This document shows positions 18,452-27,674 of a stretch of DNA of 64,000 bases, one piece after another; position 1 is the stretch's first letter, and each line of letters opens with the position of its first letter. The notes below the pieces were generated by a model that was not told the origin of the DNA, did not search any database, and worked only from the letters and a program-made list of their open reading frames with translations. A program made the position numbers and the translations under genes. Origin of the DNA: a bacterium SCSIO 12696 (GTDB taxonomy: Bacteria; Pseudomonadota; Gammaproteobacteria; Pseudomonadales; Porticoccaceae); assembly GCA_024397955.1 (NCBI GenBank), contig CP073744.1:2108001-2172000 (forward strand), written 5' to 3'.

Positions 18452-19846
18452 ATGCAAACCGCCAACCTGATTATTGTGCTGGCTGCGATGGTGGGCATTG
18501 CCTACTACCTGGGGCGCGGCCGATCGTTTGCCCTGGCCAAGCCAATGGGGGGCATTCGCCACCTCAATTCGTTGCCGTTTTACTACGGTGCACAAACCGC
18601 TATTTGGTGTTGTGTTCCGGCCCTGCTGTTAATGGCGCTGTGGGCTATGTTTGATGAGCCCATCATTACCCAGGTGGTGCTGTCTGGGCTGCCAGACGCC
18701 CTGCAGCCGCAAACCACCGCTGAGCACAATCTGTTGCTCAACCGTATTGAGAATATTGCCTCTGGGGCGTTGTCTGCGGGTGCAGACGAGCAAGCCCTGG
18801 CAGCCGCTGCAGATCGTTTGACCGCTCTGCAGGGCAACACCCAAAAAATCCTTACCGCCGCGGTTTTGTCGCTGGCGGTTGTGGGCGGCTTTTGGGGTTG
18901 GCGCAAAGTGTCGCCACAGCTGAAAGCCCGCCACCATGTGGAAATTGTGTTTAAAACCACACTGCTGGCTTGTGCCTGTATCGCCATTCTGACCACCGTG
19001 GGCATTGTCTTCTCTGTGGTATTTGAAACCATCCGTTTCTTCAACTTCGACGAGGTGACGGTTACCGGCTTTATCTTTGGTACCGAGTGGAGCCCGCAAA
19101 CCGCGATTCGTGCGGACCAGGTGGCGTCATCCGGTAGCTTTGGCGCTGTGCCACTGTTCGTTGGCACCTTGCTGATCTCCTTTATTGCCATGGTAGTGGC
19201 GGTGCCGGTTGGCCTGATGTCGGCCATCTACCTGGCGGAATACGCCAACCCTCGAGTGCGCAGTGTGGCCAAGCCCATGCTGGAAATTCTGGCGGGTATC
19301 CCCACCGTGGTTTACGGCTTCTTCGCCGCTTTGACCGTTGCCCCGTTCCTGCGCGAACTGGGTGAATCTATGGGCCTGGATGTGTCTTCGGAATCTGCCC
19401 TCGCCGCCGGTGGCGTGATGGGCATTATGATTATCCCGTTTGTTTCCTCTCTGGCGGACGATGTGATTACCGCGGTGCCCCAGAGCCTGCGCGATGGCTC
19501 TTTGGGTCTGGGTGCCACCAAGTCGGAAACCATCAAGAAAGTGATTTTCCCGGCGGCACTGCCGGGTATTGTCGGCGGCATTATGCTGGCGGTGTCTCGC
19601 GCCATTGGTGAAACCATGATTGTGGTGATGGCCGCTGGCCTGGCGGCCAATATGACCGCCAACCCATTGGATACCGTGACCACGGTAACCGTTCAGATCG
19701 TTACCCTGTTGGTGGGCGACCAAGAATTCGACAGTCCGAAGACCCTGGCAGCCTTTGCCCTGGGCCTGATGCTGTTCGTGGTTACCCTGTTGTTGAACCT
19801 GTTCGCCCTGCGTACTGTGAAGAAATATCGAGAGCAATATGACTGA
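18452..19846 (+). CDS. pstC: Phosphate ABC transporter permease PstC
   Basis: The permease has 464 residues, much longer than E. coli PstC (319). About 200 N-terminal residues carry extra hydrophobic segments (about 5-22, 48-66, 137-155, 175-200) and a periplasmic loop. The BPD permease domain follows (about 225-464): GAVPLFVGTLLISFIAMVVAVPVGLMSA, LEILAGIPTVVYGFF, and the EAA-type loop GLGATKSETIKKVIFPAALPG that touches PstB. The extended N-terminus is the form common in Pseudomonas relatives. ATG 18452 is chosen over an upstream frame. Its end overlaps pstA by 8 bases. Confidence 0.95.
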   Translation: MQTANLIIVLAAMVGIAYYLGRGRSFALAKPMGGIRHLNSLPFYYGAQTAIWCCVPALLLMALWAMFDEPIITQVVLSGLPDALQPQTTAEHNLLLNRIENIASGALSAGADEQALAAAADRLTALQGNTQKILTAAVLSLAVVGGFWGWRKVSPQLKARHHVEIVFKTTLLACACIAILTTVGIVFSVVFETIRFFNFDEVTVTGFIFGTEWSPQTAIRADQVASSGSFGAVPLFVGTLLISFIAMVVAVPVGLMSAIYLAEYANPRVRSVAKPMLEILAGIPTVVYGFFAALTVAPFLRELGESMGLDVSSESALAAGGVMGIMIIPFVSSLADDVITAVPQSLRDGSLGLGATKSETIKKVIFPAALPGIVGGIMLAVSRAIGETMIVVMAAGLAANMTANPLDTVTTVTVQIVTLLVGDQEFDSPKTLAAFALGLMLFVVTLLLNLFALRTVKKYREQYD

Positions 19847-21140
19847 TACCACACAGCAAAACGGCGCCCCTGCCACCAGCAATATCGACAAGGTCAACAA
19901 AACCCTGGCGAAACGCTACCGGGCAGAAAAGCGCTTCCGTCTTTACGGCATACTCTCTATTGCGTTTGGCCTGTTGGCGTTGGTGATTCTGTTCACCGAC
20001 ATTATCAGCAAGGGCAAAGGGGCTTTCTTCCAGGCGTATATTCAACTGGAAGTCACCTACGACGCTGATGTGTTGGGGGTGTACGACGTCAACGACGAGG
20101 ACCAGATGGCCCTCGCCAACTTTGAAGGCGTGGTGAAGAAGGCTCTGCGCGACCGCTTCCCGGAAGCCAGTACCCGCAAGCAGAAAAAAGAGCTTTATCG
20201 CATTGCCAGTTTGGGTGCCTCGTTTGAGCTACGGGAACGTCTGCAAAACGATCCACAGCTATTGGGAAAAACCGAAACCCTATGGTTGCTGGCGGATGAC
20301 GATATCGACACTTATTACAAAACTCTGAGTGGCGAAGAGTTTACCGGTGCTACCACCGAAAACCAGCGTACCTGGACCAAAGCGCTGGCGGAGTCCGGCG
20401 AGATAGAGCTGCAATTCAGCCGCAACTTCTTCAGCAATGGTGATTCTCGCGAGCCTGAGCTGGCGGGTATCTGGGGGGCAGCCAAAGGCTCGTTCTTCAC
20501 CCTGCTGATTACCCTGATGTTGTCGTTCCCGATCGGTGTGGCGGCGGCGGTCTATCTGGAAGAGTTTGCCCCCAAGAACAAATGGACGGACTTGATTGAG
20601 GTAAATATCAACAACCTCGCGGCCGTACCTTCCATTATTTTCGGTTTGTTGGGTTTGGCGGTATTTATCAACTTCTTCCACACCCCTCGTTCCACGCCCA
20701 TTGTGGCGGGCCTGGTGCTGACGTTGATGACTTTGCCGACGATTATTATTTCCAGTCGCGCAGCCATTAAGGCCGTGCCGCCCTCCATCCGCCAGGCGGC
20801 CATGGGCATGGGTGCCTCGCCCATGCAGGTGGTGCTGCACCACGTACTGCCATTGGCCATGCCCGGCATGCTTACCGGTTCCATTATCGGTATGGCGCAA
20901 GCGCTGGGTGAAAGTGCGCCGCTGCTGATGATTGGTTTGGTGGCCTTCGTGGTGGACGTGCCCGGAGCCATCAACGATCCGGCCACGGTGCTGCCTGTGC
21001 AGATTTATCTGTGGGCAGACAGCCCGGAACGGGCATTTGTGGAAAAGACGTCGGCGGCAATTATGGTGCTGCTGAGCTTCCTGATCATGATGAATACCCT
21101 GGCAGTAATTTTGCGTAAGCGGCTTGAGCGCCGCTGGTAA
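19839..21140 (+). CDS. pstA: Phosphate ABC transporter permease PstA
   Basis: PstA has 433 residues. A cytoplasmic N-terminus is followed by a membrane helix (about 38-58), a large periplasmic insert (about 60-205), then the permease domain with GSFFTLLITLMLSFPIGVAAAVYLEEFAP, NNLAAVPSIIFGLLGLAVF and the coupling loop AAMGMGASPMQVVLHHVLPLAMPGML. E. coli PstA has 296 residues; the periplasmic insert explains the difference and parallels that in PstC. It is coupled to pstC by an 8-base overlap; pstB follows after 67 bases. Confidence 0.95.
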   Translation: MTDTTQQNGAPATSNIDKVNKTLAKRYRAEKRFRLYGILSIAFGLLALVILFTDIISKGKGAFFQAYIQLEVTYDADVLGVYDVNDEDQMALANFEGVVKKALRDRFPEASTRKQKKELYRIASLGASFELRERLQNDPQLLGKTETLWLLADDDIDTYYKTLSGEEFTGATTENQRTWTKALAESGEIELQFSRNFFSNGDSREPELAGIWGAAKGSFFTLLITLMLSFPIGVAAAVYLEEFAPKNKWTDLIEVNINNLAAVPSIIFGLLGLAVFINFFHTPRSTPIVAGLVLTLMTLPTIIISSRAAIKAVPPSIRQAAMGMGASPMQVVLHHVLPLAMPGMLTGSIIGMAQALGESAPLLMIGLVAFVVDVPGAINDPATVLPVQIYLWADSPERAFVEKTSAAIMVLLSFLIMMNTLAVILRKRLERRW

Positions 21141-21207
21141 CAGCTATGGCAGAGTGGTGGCGGTGCGTTGCACGCCACCGAAATGCGAACAACTTAGGTA
21201 GAATGCG

Positions 21208-22083
21208 ATGACAACTCTAGCGACAGGACAAACCGGCGGGATGTTAATGAACAAAGAAGAACGCACCGAGTCAGAAGTGGTACGTGATATCGAGCATGGT
21301 GAAACCGTGGGTGAGCCTCTGGTGGACGATGCCAAAATGGCCGTGCGCAACGCCAATGTGTTTTATGGCGAAAAGCAGGCGATTTTTGATGTTAGCCTGG
21401 ATGTGGGTAAGAATCAGGTGATTGCTATGATCGGCCCGTCCGGCTGTGGTAAATCCACCTTCTTGCGCTGCCTCAACCGCATGAACGACACCGTGGAGAG
21501 TTGCCGTGTGAGTGGTGACCTGACCCTGGATGGCGAAGACATCTACGGTAAGAAGATGGACGTGGTTGCCTTGCGCGCTCGTATCGGCATGGTGTTCCAA
21601 AAGCCGAATCCTTTCCCCAAGTCTATTTATGACAATGTGGCTTACGGCCCGCGTTTGCACGGCCTGGCCAGTCGCCGTGGTGAGCTGGATGAAATTGTTG
21701 AAACCAGTTTGCGTCGCGCTTCCCTGTGGGATGAGGTGAAAGATCGCCTGCAATCACCGGGTACCGGCCTCTCCGGTGGTCAGCAACAGCGCCTGTGTAT
21801 TGCTCGCGCCATTGCGGTAAGCCCGGAAGTGATTTTGATGGATGAGCCCTGTTCTGCTTTGGACCCCATTGCAACCGCTCGCATCGAAGAACTGATTGCC
21901 GAGCTGCGCGAAAATTACACCATCGCCATTGTGACTCACTCGATGCAACAGGCGGCGCGGGTTTCCCAGCGCACCGCTTACTTCCACCTGGGGCACCTGG
22001 TAGAAGTGAATGACACCCAGAAAGTGTTTACCTCGCCGGAGCATGAGCTCACCGAAGCTTACATTACCGGCCGTTTCGGATAA
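21208..22083 (+). CDS. pstB: Phosphate ABC transporter ATPase PstB
   Basis: PstB (up to 291 residues) powers phosphate import. Walker A is GPSGCGKST, signature motif [16 protein letters not shown], Walker [14 protein letters not shown], and the switch His lies in [12 protein letters not shown]. The first 43 residues are an acidic extension; family members usually start close to KMAVRN, so a later start (ATG 21241 or 21250) is possible. I keep ATG 21208 as the outer limit. Confidence 0.94.
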   Translation: MTTLATGQTGGMLMNKEERTESEVVRDIEHGETVGEPLVDDAKMAVRNANVFYGEKQAIFDVSLDVGKNQVIAMIGPSGCGKSTFLRCLNRMNDTVESCRVSGDLTLDGEDIYGKKMDVVALRARIGMVFQKPNPFPKSIYDNVAYGPRLHGLASRRGELDEIVETSLRRASLWDEVKDRLQSPGTGLSGGQQQRLCIARAIAVSPEVILMDEPCSALDPIATARIEELIAELRENYTIAIVTHSMQQAARVSQRTAYFHLGHLVEVNDTQKVFTSPEHELTEAYITGRFG

Positions 22084-22101
22084 GGAAAGGAGTATAACAA
22101 C

Positions 22102-22797
22102 ATGGCTAGTATGCAATTTGACCAACATATTTCTCAGGAATTTAACGACGAACTTGAGCAGGTAAAAACCCGTATGCTGGAAATGGGTGGCTCGGTTCAT
22201 CAGCAGCTGCTGGATGCGGTACAGGCGGTAGAGCACGCCGACTCCTCTCTGGCGGAGCGAGTTATTGAGCAGGAAGTGGACATCGATGAAACCGAAATGG
22301 AAATCGACGAAGCTTGCACCCTGTTGATCGCACGCCGCCAACCGGCTGCCAGTGACCTGCGCATGGTGATTGCGGTGAGCAAAACCGTACACGACCTGGA
22401 GCGCATTGGTGACGAAGCGGTTCGCGTTGCCAAAATGGCCATTAACCTGAGTGAGCAGGGTACGGCGCCTCGCGGTTATCTGGAAATTCGCCATATCGCC
22501 AACAGCGTGTGTGACATGCTCAACAGCTCGCTGAATGCCTTTGCTCGCTACGATGTGGAAGCAGCGTTAAAAACCCTTGGTGATGATGACCAAGTGGATA
22601 TGGACTACAAGAGCGCCCTGCGTGAGCTGGTGACTTACATGATGGAAGACCCTCGCAGCATTACCCGGGTGATGAACATTATGTGGACTCTGCGTGCACT
22701 GGAGCGTGTTGGTGACCACGCCAAAAATATCTGTGAGCAGGTGGTTTACCTGGTGAAAGGTAAAGACATTCGCCACGGGCACTTGGACGAAGCGTAA
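22102..22797 (+). CDS. phoU: PhoU, phosphate-signalling regulator
   Basis: PhoU (231 residues) consists of two similar three-helix bundles. Each has the metal-binding E-x-x-x-D type motif: DLERIGDEAVRVAKMA in the first half and ALERVGDHAKNICEQVVY in the second. It links Pst transport to PhoR and keeps the Pho regulon off when phosphate is abundant (known in E. coli). Start ATG 22102 follows AAGGAG. It is the last gene of the pst operon. Confidence 0.96.
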   Translation: MASMQFDQHISQEFNDELEQVKTRMLEMGGSVHQQLLDAVQAVEHADSSLAERVIEQEVDIDETEMEIDEACTLLIARRQPAASDLRMVIAVSKTVHDLERIGDEAVRVAKMAINLSEQGTAPRGYLEIRHIANSVCDMLNSSLNAFARYDVEAALKTLGDDDQVDMDYKSALRELVTYMMEDPRSITRVMNIMWTLRALERVGDHAKNICEQVVYLVKGKDIRHGHLDEA

Positions 22798-22821
22798 AGC
22801 TGAGTTTTCCCCAAGTGGTAT

Positions 22822-22858
22822 AAAAACGCCTTGCTATTTTGTGTAGCAAGGCGTTTTT
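22822..22858. terminator. Strong bidirectional terminator after phoU
   Basis: AAAAACGCCTTGCTA (22822-22836) and TAGCAAGGCGTTTTT (22844-22858) form a perfect 15-bp stem with a 7-base loop. T runs occur on both strands, so it can end the pst-phoU transcript and the convergent lipoprotein transcript. Confidence 0.93.
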
Positions 22859-24220
22859 TTATTTTTTCAGTAATTGATAAACATCCAGATTTCCACCGGT
22901 GCCGAACTCTGTGCGCAGCAGCTGGTTAGTCAAATGATAAGTGTCCGGACTCATGGGCTGGTCACTGCTAAGCGCATAACGGATCAGCCGGTCTAACTTG
23001 CCTTGTTGGTCCGGTTGCTGAAAAGCCTGATCCAGTAATTGTTGCCGATAGTCATCACCAATCAGCGCGGCCTGTTGCGCCACTCGCTCAGCGCCCTTGG
23101 CCAGTACAGATTGTCTCAGCTCTGCCCGGCTTAACGGGTCTCTGGGGTTGTCGTTCAAGCCGATCCGCGAGTCGCCGGTAAAGACCTGATCGTCGTAACG
23201 ATAGGTAACAGTGGCATTTTGCTGTTCATTGCCTTGGGTAAAACTCAGTTCCAGTGTCGCCGTCTGCACCACTTCCAGCACCGGGTAGGTGTAGGTAGCG
23301 TAAACGTCTTCGATAATTTCAACGGGAGTGGCGGCCAATTCGTCTTCGAGGTGGTGGTAGTCGCGTTCGCACTTCTGTAATTGGTGCAGAGTATCCTTGA
23401 GGTCGCTTTGCAGTGACGCCAGTTGGTCTTTGCTTTGGCGCACACGTTGTTTCAGTTCACTGATGCGTTGTTGAATGTCTGTGTGCTCAGTAGTGCCCGG
23501 TGTCGATGCTGACAGTAAGCGGCGTTGCTCATCAAGAGCACCTTTGCGTTTCGCCAGCCGGTGTTCCTGCTTACCAATGCCTGACTGTTGGTAGTGCTCC
23601 TGTTCTCGCAATTGCTCCAGCTGGTAATGGAGTGATTGTAAATCGTCCTCAATGACCAGGTATTCCGGATTGCTGCGGGTAATGGTGCCGCTGACGTACT
23701 CGTAACTGCCGGTGGCTTCAAACTCTTGCACATCAAACACAGGCTGGCCTGCGGTGACTTTCAGTGGAATATGGTTGGCCTCGCCTGAACGGTAAGTTTG
23801 AGTAGGTTGCTCAGTGGTACTGATCAACTCGGCGTCGCCTGTTACGAATACCTGAGGTGCGTAAGCCTGTGTGAGTTTCCGTCGCAGTTTTGCGGCTCGT
23901 GTTGCTGCCGCACTGTCCCCTCGTAATTGCGACTGCTTTTGGTAGAGCACGGCGGCCAGACCAGACAGTTGGCTCTGTTCGCTGCGGCTGGCAGCAGCGG
24001 CAATCTGATCGCTCCAGATATCCAGCTGCTGTTGTGCAATGGCCAGCTTTTGCTGGGCTTTTACCGAGTCGGGCTTGGTGATGAGCGCCTGCTGGTAGGC
24101 TTCTACAGCGCGCTCGTAGTTGCCGCCGGTGAATTGTTGGTCGCCCCGGTTGATGGCGTTGTTAAAAGCGCAACCACCGCAAACGGCGGCTGCGCACAAA
24201 AGGGCAAGTAATCTGGACAT
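22859..24220 (-). CDS. TPR and coiled-coil lipoprotein, unknown
   Basis: This 453-residue lipoprotein has a signal peptide ending VCGGC, with the lipidated Cys at 17. Residues about 20-60 form a TPR (FTGGNYERAVEAYQQALITKP). Then comes a beta-rich region, a long coiled coil (about 195-295, heptads rich in L, E, Q, K: DDLQSLHYQLEQLREQEH and later DQLASLQSDLKDTLHQLQ), then a second beta-rich region and a helical C-terminus. I do not recognise a named family. It lies 92 bases downstream of the M48 lipoprotein gene on the same strand, so joint expression and a shared envelope role are plausible. Confidence 0.85.
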   Translation of the reverse strand: MSRLLALLCAAAVCGGCAFNNAINRGDQQFTGGNYERAVEAYQQALITKPDSVKAQQKLAIAQQQLDIWSDQIAAAASRSEQSQLSGLAAVLYQKQSQLRGDSAAATRAAKLRRKLTQAYAPQVFVTGDAELISTTEQPTQTYRSGEANHIPLKVTAGQPVFDVQEFEATGSYEYVSGTITRSNPEYLVIEDDLQSLHYQLEQLREQEHYQQSGIGKQEHRLAKRKGALDEQRRLLSASTPGTTEHTDIQQRISELKQRVRQSKDQLASLQSDLKDTLHQLQKCERDYHHLEDELAATPVEIIEDVYATYTYPVLEVVQTATLELSFTQGNEQQNATVTYRYDDQVFTGDSRIGLNDNPRDPLSRAELRQSVLAKGAERVAQQAALIGDDYRQQLLDQAFQQPDQQGKLDRLIRYALSSDQPMSPDTYHLTNQLLRTEFGTGGNLDVYQLLKK

Positions 24221-24312
24221 TGTTCTGCACCGGTCTTGTTGTTATTCGGGGCCTGTGGTCAGGTATTGGTGCAGTGTATATCGGTTAATCTGAATCGAAG
24301 CTGAACAGGTTC

Positions 24313-25602
24313 TCAGGGTTGAGTTTGGCCTTGCGGTTGCATTTCCGCCATACGCTGTTGGGCTTTTTGCGCCAGATCACCACTGCCTCGAGCCGCTTCC
24401 TGGAAGTACTTTTGCGCCCGCTGATAGTCTCTGCGCTGAAACGCCAACTCACCCAGGTAATAGCTGGTAGGCAAGGTTGGCAGAATCCGATAGCTGGCCA
24501 ATAAATCCTGTTCCGCCGAATTTAATTGGTTTTGTTGCAGACGCACCAAACCGCGGAGTGCGTGGGGTTTGAAATAAGCAGGGTTCTTGCCAATGGCGGT
24601 GGTGTAGGACTTTTCCGCATTGGCCAAGTTGTTTTGCATCTCCCAGGCAACGCCACGCAGTTCCCAAAAGCTACTTTCTCCTGGCTGCAAGGCCACTGCC
24701 CGGTCCAGCTTTTTCAGGGCCTCTTGAGGTTTTTGGGCGGCCAATAACTGCTGTGCCTCTTCTGCTGCCTGGTAGGCCGGGGCGTCCTTCTTGAGTTGGG
24801 CGATGGCCCGTTGGTAACCGCTGCGATTGCGAGTGCCGCCGCTGCCCAATTGCGCCACATGACTTTTATTAGCAGCGACTCGCTGTTGGGATGGCGGATG
24901 GCTGGCAAACAGGGCGGAGATCGGGTCGCTGCGTCGCCCCTGGGAAAGGCGCACAAACACCTGCTGTAACTCCACCGCCCCCTGGGGGTCGTAGCCCGCC
25001 CGTTTCATATACAGCATGCCGTACTGGTCGGATTCCAGCTCGTCGTCACGCCCGTAGCGGGCCATCAACGCAGAGGCGCCCAGTCCACCCCACTGGGCTA
25101 ATGCGCCTTCGTATTGGGTGTCTTTGGCAAAACCGCCGGCTACCGCTAACCCTGCTCCCAGCAATTGCTGCTGGCTAAGGCGCGCTGCAGTGTGGCGGGC
25201 GGCGGCGTGAACAATTTCGTGGCTCAGCACCGCCGCCAGCTGGGCTTCATCTTCCAGATACACCAACAAACCGCGGTTGATGGCGATCTTGCCGCCGGGC
25301 AGGGCCCAGGCGTTGGGTACAGAGCTGTTGAGTACGGTGAATTCGTAGGGCAAATCGGGGCGATCGCTGACTTTGGCCAGCTTTTGGCCCACATTGTTGA
25401 TATAAAACTGCAGCTCGTTGTCCACATAGTAACTCCCTCCCTGAGACTGCACTTGCGGGCGATATTGCTGTTGGCCAATCTGAACCTCCTGTTGGGTAGA
25501 TAGTAGCGACAGTTCCTTTTTGCCGGTAACCGGGTTTACTGCGCAGCCGCTGGCAAACAGCGCTGACAGCAGTACAAGCAATAGGGGGCGACGTAGAGAC
25601 AT
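24313..25602 (-). CDS. BepA-like M48 metalloprotease lipoprotein with TPRs
   Basis: The protein has 429 residues. The lipobox is ASGC (Cys20). Residues about 40-260 are an M48 zinc protease: HEIVH for two zinc ligands, the Glu ligand in DDELESDQYG, and the NAWALPGGKIAINRGLL strand that lies along the active site. Residues about 270-420 contain TPRs (EALKKLDRAVALQPGESSFWEL and following). Family members such as BepA degrade misassembled LptD/BamA clients; being lipidated rather than soluble marks the broader M48 lipoprotein group. The ATG at 25602 has AAAGGAT 7 bases upstream; ATG 25611 would place that site too close. Confidence 0.9.
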   Translation of the reverse strand: MSLRRPLLLVLLSALFASGCAVNPVTGKKELSLLSTQQEVQIGQQQYRPQVQSQGGSYYVDNELQFYINNVGQKLAKVSDRPDLPYEFTVLNSSVPNAWALPGGKIAINRGLLVYLEDEAQLAAVLSHEIVHAAARHTAARLSQQQLLGAGLAVAGGFAKDTQYEGALAQWGGLGASALMARYGRDDELESDQYGMLYMKRAGYDPQGAVELQQVFVRLSQGRRSDPISALFASHPPSQQRVAANKSHVAQLGSGGTRNRSGYQRAIAQLKKDAPAYQAAEEAQQLLAAQKPQEALKKLDRAVALQPGESSFWELRGVAWEMQNNLANAEKSYTTAIGKNPAYFKPHALRGLVRLQQNQLNSAEQDLLASYRILPTLPTSYYLGELAFQRRDYQRAQKYFQEAARGSGDLAQKAQQRMAEMQPQGQTQP

Positions 25603-25681
25603 GGCAATCATCCTTTTCGGTCAGTTTGGCCGTATAATCGTTGTTAATTTTAGCGCCTGAACAGCCGCCAAAGGTAAAAAT

Positions 25682-26455
25682 ATGCACATAATTATTTCCC
25701 CTGCGAAAACCCTGGATTTTGACACGCCCCCCAAAGCCAACAGGCACAGCCAAGCGGAGTTTCTGGCTAATTCTGCCAAATTGATCGGTGAGCTACGCCA
25801 GTTGGCACCCCAGGACATCAGTGCGTTGATGAAGGTGAGCGATAAGATCGGCCAGCTCAACTACGACCGTTTTCAAAGCTGGAAGCGCCCTTTTACGGAA
25901 AAAAATGCCAAGCAGGCATTGTTGGCGTTTAAGGGGGATGTATACACCGGCCTGGATGCGGAGAGCTTTACTCAGCACGACTTTAATTGGGCGCAGAAAC
26001 ATTTACGCATTCTCTCTGGCCTTTACGGCCTGTTAAAGCCGCTGGACCTGATTCAGCCTTATCGGCTGGAAATGGGTACCAAATTTGCCAACAAAGGCGG
26101 TAAAAATCTCTATGAGTTTTGGGGCGATACCATTACCGAGGCTTTGAATGTTGAGCTGGCCAGTGACAAAAAACCGGTACTGATTAATCTGGCCTCCAAT
26201 GAGTACTTTAAAGCGGTACAGCCGAAGGCCTTGAATGCGGAAATTATTACCCCGGCGTTTAAGGATTTTAAAAATGGTCAGTACAAAATGATTAGCTTTT
26301 ACGCCAAAAAAGCTCGAGGTTTGATGAGTGCCTATATCATTAAAAGTCGCCTCAAGAATCCCGAAGATATTAAAAACTTTGACAGCGATGGCTACTATTA
26401 CAGCGAAGAGCAATCAACAGGAAATAACTGGGTATTCCTTAGAGATGAACAGTGA
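25682..26455 (+). CDS. yaaA: YaaA (UPF0246) peroxide-stress protein
   Basis: YaaA (257 residues) is a cytoplasmic DNA-binding protein that lowers free iron and protects DNA during hydrogen peroxide stress in E. coli. Signatures: [13 protein letters not shown] at the start, [39 protein letters not shown] in overlapping form, and [11 protein letters not shown]. Length matches the family exactly. It begins a run of same-strand genes with short spacing up to 29203. Confidence 0.96.
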   Translation: MHIIISPAKTLDFDTPPKANRHSQAEFLANSAKLIGELRQLAPQDISALMKVSDKIGQLNYDRFQSWKRPFTEKNAKQALLAFKGDVYTGLDAESFTQHDFNWAQKHLRILSGLYGLLKPLDLIQPYRLEMGTKFANKGGKNLYEFWGDTITEALNVELASDKKPVLINLASNEYFKAVQPKALNAEIITPAFKDFKNGQYKMISFYAKKARGLMSAYIIKSRLKNPEDIKNFDSDGYYYSEEQSTGNNWVFLRDEQ

Positions 26456-26471
26456 GGGATGAGTTCGCATC

Positions 26472-27065
26472 ATGGAAAAGCCGTATTCCCAAGCCTGCGA
26501 AAATAACAAAAGGCCAGTTCTTGCAATTCTGAAAAAGGCGCTTGCGCACAGCAAGCGAGTACTGGAAGTGGGTAGTGGCACCGGCCAGCATGCGGTTCAT
26601 TTTGCTCCGGAGCTTCCTCACCTGCACTGGCAAACCAGTGACTTGCCGGAAAATCACATTGGCATTAACCAGTGGATTGATGATTTTCCATGCGCTAATT
26701 TGCAGCGCCCTTTATTGCTGGATGTCGATATGCCGGAGTGGAATTTAGACGCTGTCGATGGCGTGTTTACTGCCAATACCTTGCATATTATGTCTTGGCA
26801 AAGTGTGCAGAATCTATTTGTTCATGTGGGTAAGGTATTGTCGCCTGGTGGCCGCTTCTGTATTTACGGGCCGTTTAATTACAATGGCCAATACACCAGC
26901 GACAGCAATGCCAGTTTTGATGTCTGGTTAAAAGAGACGGCATCTCACCGGGCAATTCGCGATTTTGAAGCGGTTGAAAAGCTGGCGAAGGAGCAGAGCA
27001 TGTCGTTGTTGGATGACTATGAAATGCCGGCAAATAATCGGTTGTTGGTTTGGGAAAAGAAATAA
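26472..27065 (+). CDS. DUF938 class I SAM-dependent methyltransferase-like protein
   Basis: The protein has 197 residues. It contains the SAM-binding glycine motif VLEVGSGTGQHAVHFA (about 30-45), a second acidic position in LDVDMP, and the DUF938 hallmarks YSQACENNKRPVLAIL at the start, SFDVWLKE and the C-terminal MPANNRLLVWEK. Substrate of the family is not established. It begins 16 bases after yaaA and 3 bases before the PaiB-like gene, so it is almost certainly in the same operon. Confidence 0.92.
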   Translation: MEKPYSQACENNKRPVLAILKKALAHSKRVLEVGSGTGQHAVHFAPELPHLHWQTSDLPENHIGINQWIDDFPCANLQRPLLLDVDMPEWNLDAVDGVFTANTLHIMSWQSVQNLFVHVGKVLSPGGRFCIYGPFNYNGQYTSDSNASFDVWLKETASHRAIRDFEAVEKLAKEQSMSLLDDYEMPANNRLLVWEKK

Positions 27066-27068
27066 TTT

Positions 27069-27674
27069 ATGTATGTCCCCGATAAATGGAGGATGAAAGA
27101 AGCCGATAAAATTTATAGTTTTATCGATAACTACAGTTTTGCCACAGTGATTTCCGGAAATCTTGACGCTTCCCACCTCCCTCTCCTATTGAAGTTTCAG
27201 AGTGATGGTATCCCAGTGCTGTACGGGCACTTTTCCAAAGCCAATACACAAATAAAACAAATTGCTCAAACTCGGGTGTTAGCAGTTTTTCATGGGCCGC
27301 ACGCTTATATATCGCCATCTTGGTACGCGAATAAGCCCGCCGTGCCTACCTGGAACTATGCGGCTGTTCATGTACAGGGTACGGTGCATCTAACAGATGG
27401 AGACGAAACTCTTAAACGCCTGGATCAATTGATTCAAAAATACGATCCGGGTTTGTCTGCTGAAGTTATTTCAGACGAGCATAAAAATAAATTATTGAAT
27501 GGTATCGTTGGTTTTAAAATTGTTGTCGACGATATTCAAGCCAAGGAAAAGTTGGGCCAGCATAAAAGCTCAGAGGATCAAAGGGGTGTAACACATGGTT
27601 TGGCGAATGAATGTGGTGATGCCAGGCAGCTGCTTGAGTACATGCGTAAGTACGGCATAGGTACTGGTGACTAA
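27069..27674 (+). CDS. PaiB-like FMN-binding split-barrel protein
   Basis: The protein has 201 residues. Match to PaiB / FMN-binding negative transcriptional regulator: MYVPDKWR at the N-terminus, a beta-barrel core with LLLKFQSDGIPVLYGHFSKAN, HAYISPSWY and PTWNYAAVHVQG, and a C-terminal GIVGFKI plus KEKLGQHKS block. Split-barrel proteins of this group bind FMN or heme; Bacillus PaiB affects sporulation genes, but a DNA-binding role here is unproven. Start ATG 27069 lies 3 bases after the DUF938 stop. Confidence 0.9.
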   Translation: MYVPDKWRMKEADKIYSFIDNYSFATVISGNLDASHLPLLLKFQSDGIPVLYGHFSKANTQIKQIAQTRVLAVFHGPHAYISPSWYANKPAVPTWNYAAVHVQGTVHLTDGDETLKRLDQLIQKYDPGLSAEVISDEHKNKLLNGIVGFKIVVDDIQAKEKLGQHKSSEDQRGVTHGLANECGDARQLLEYMRKYGIGTGD

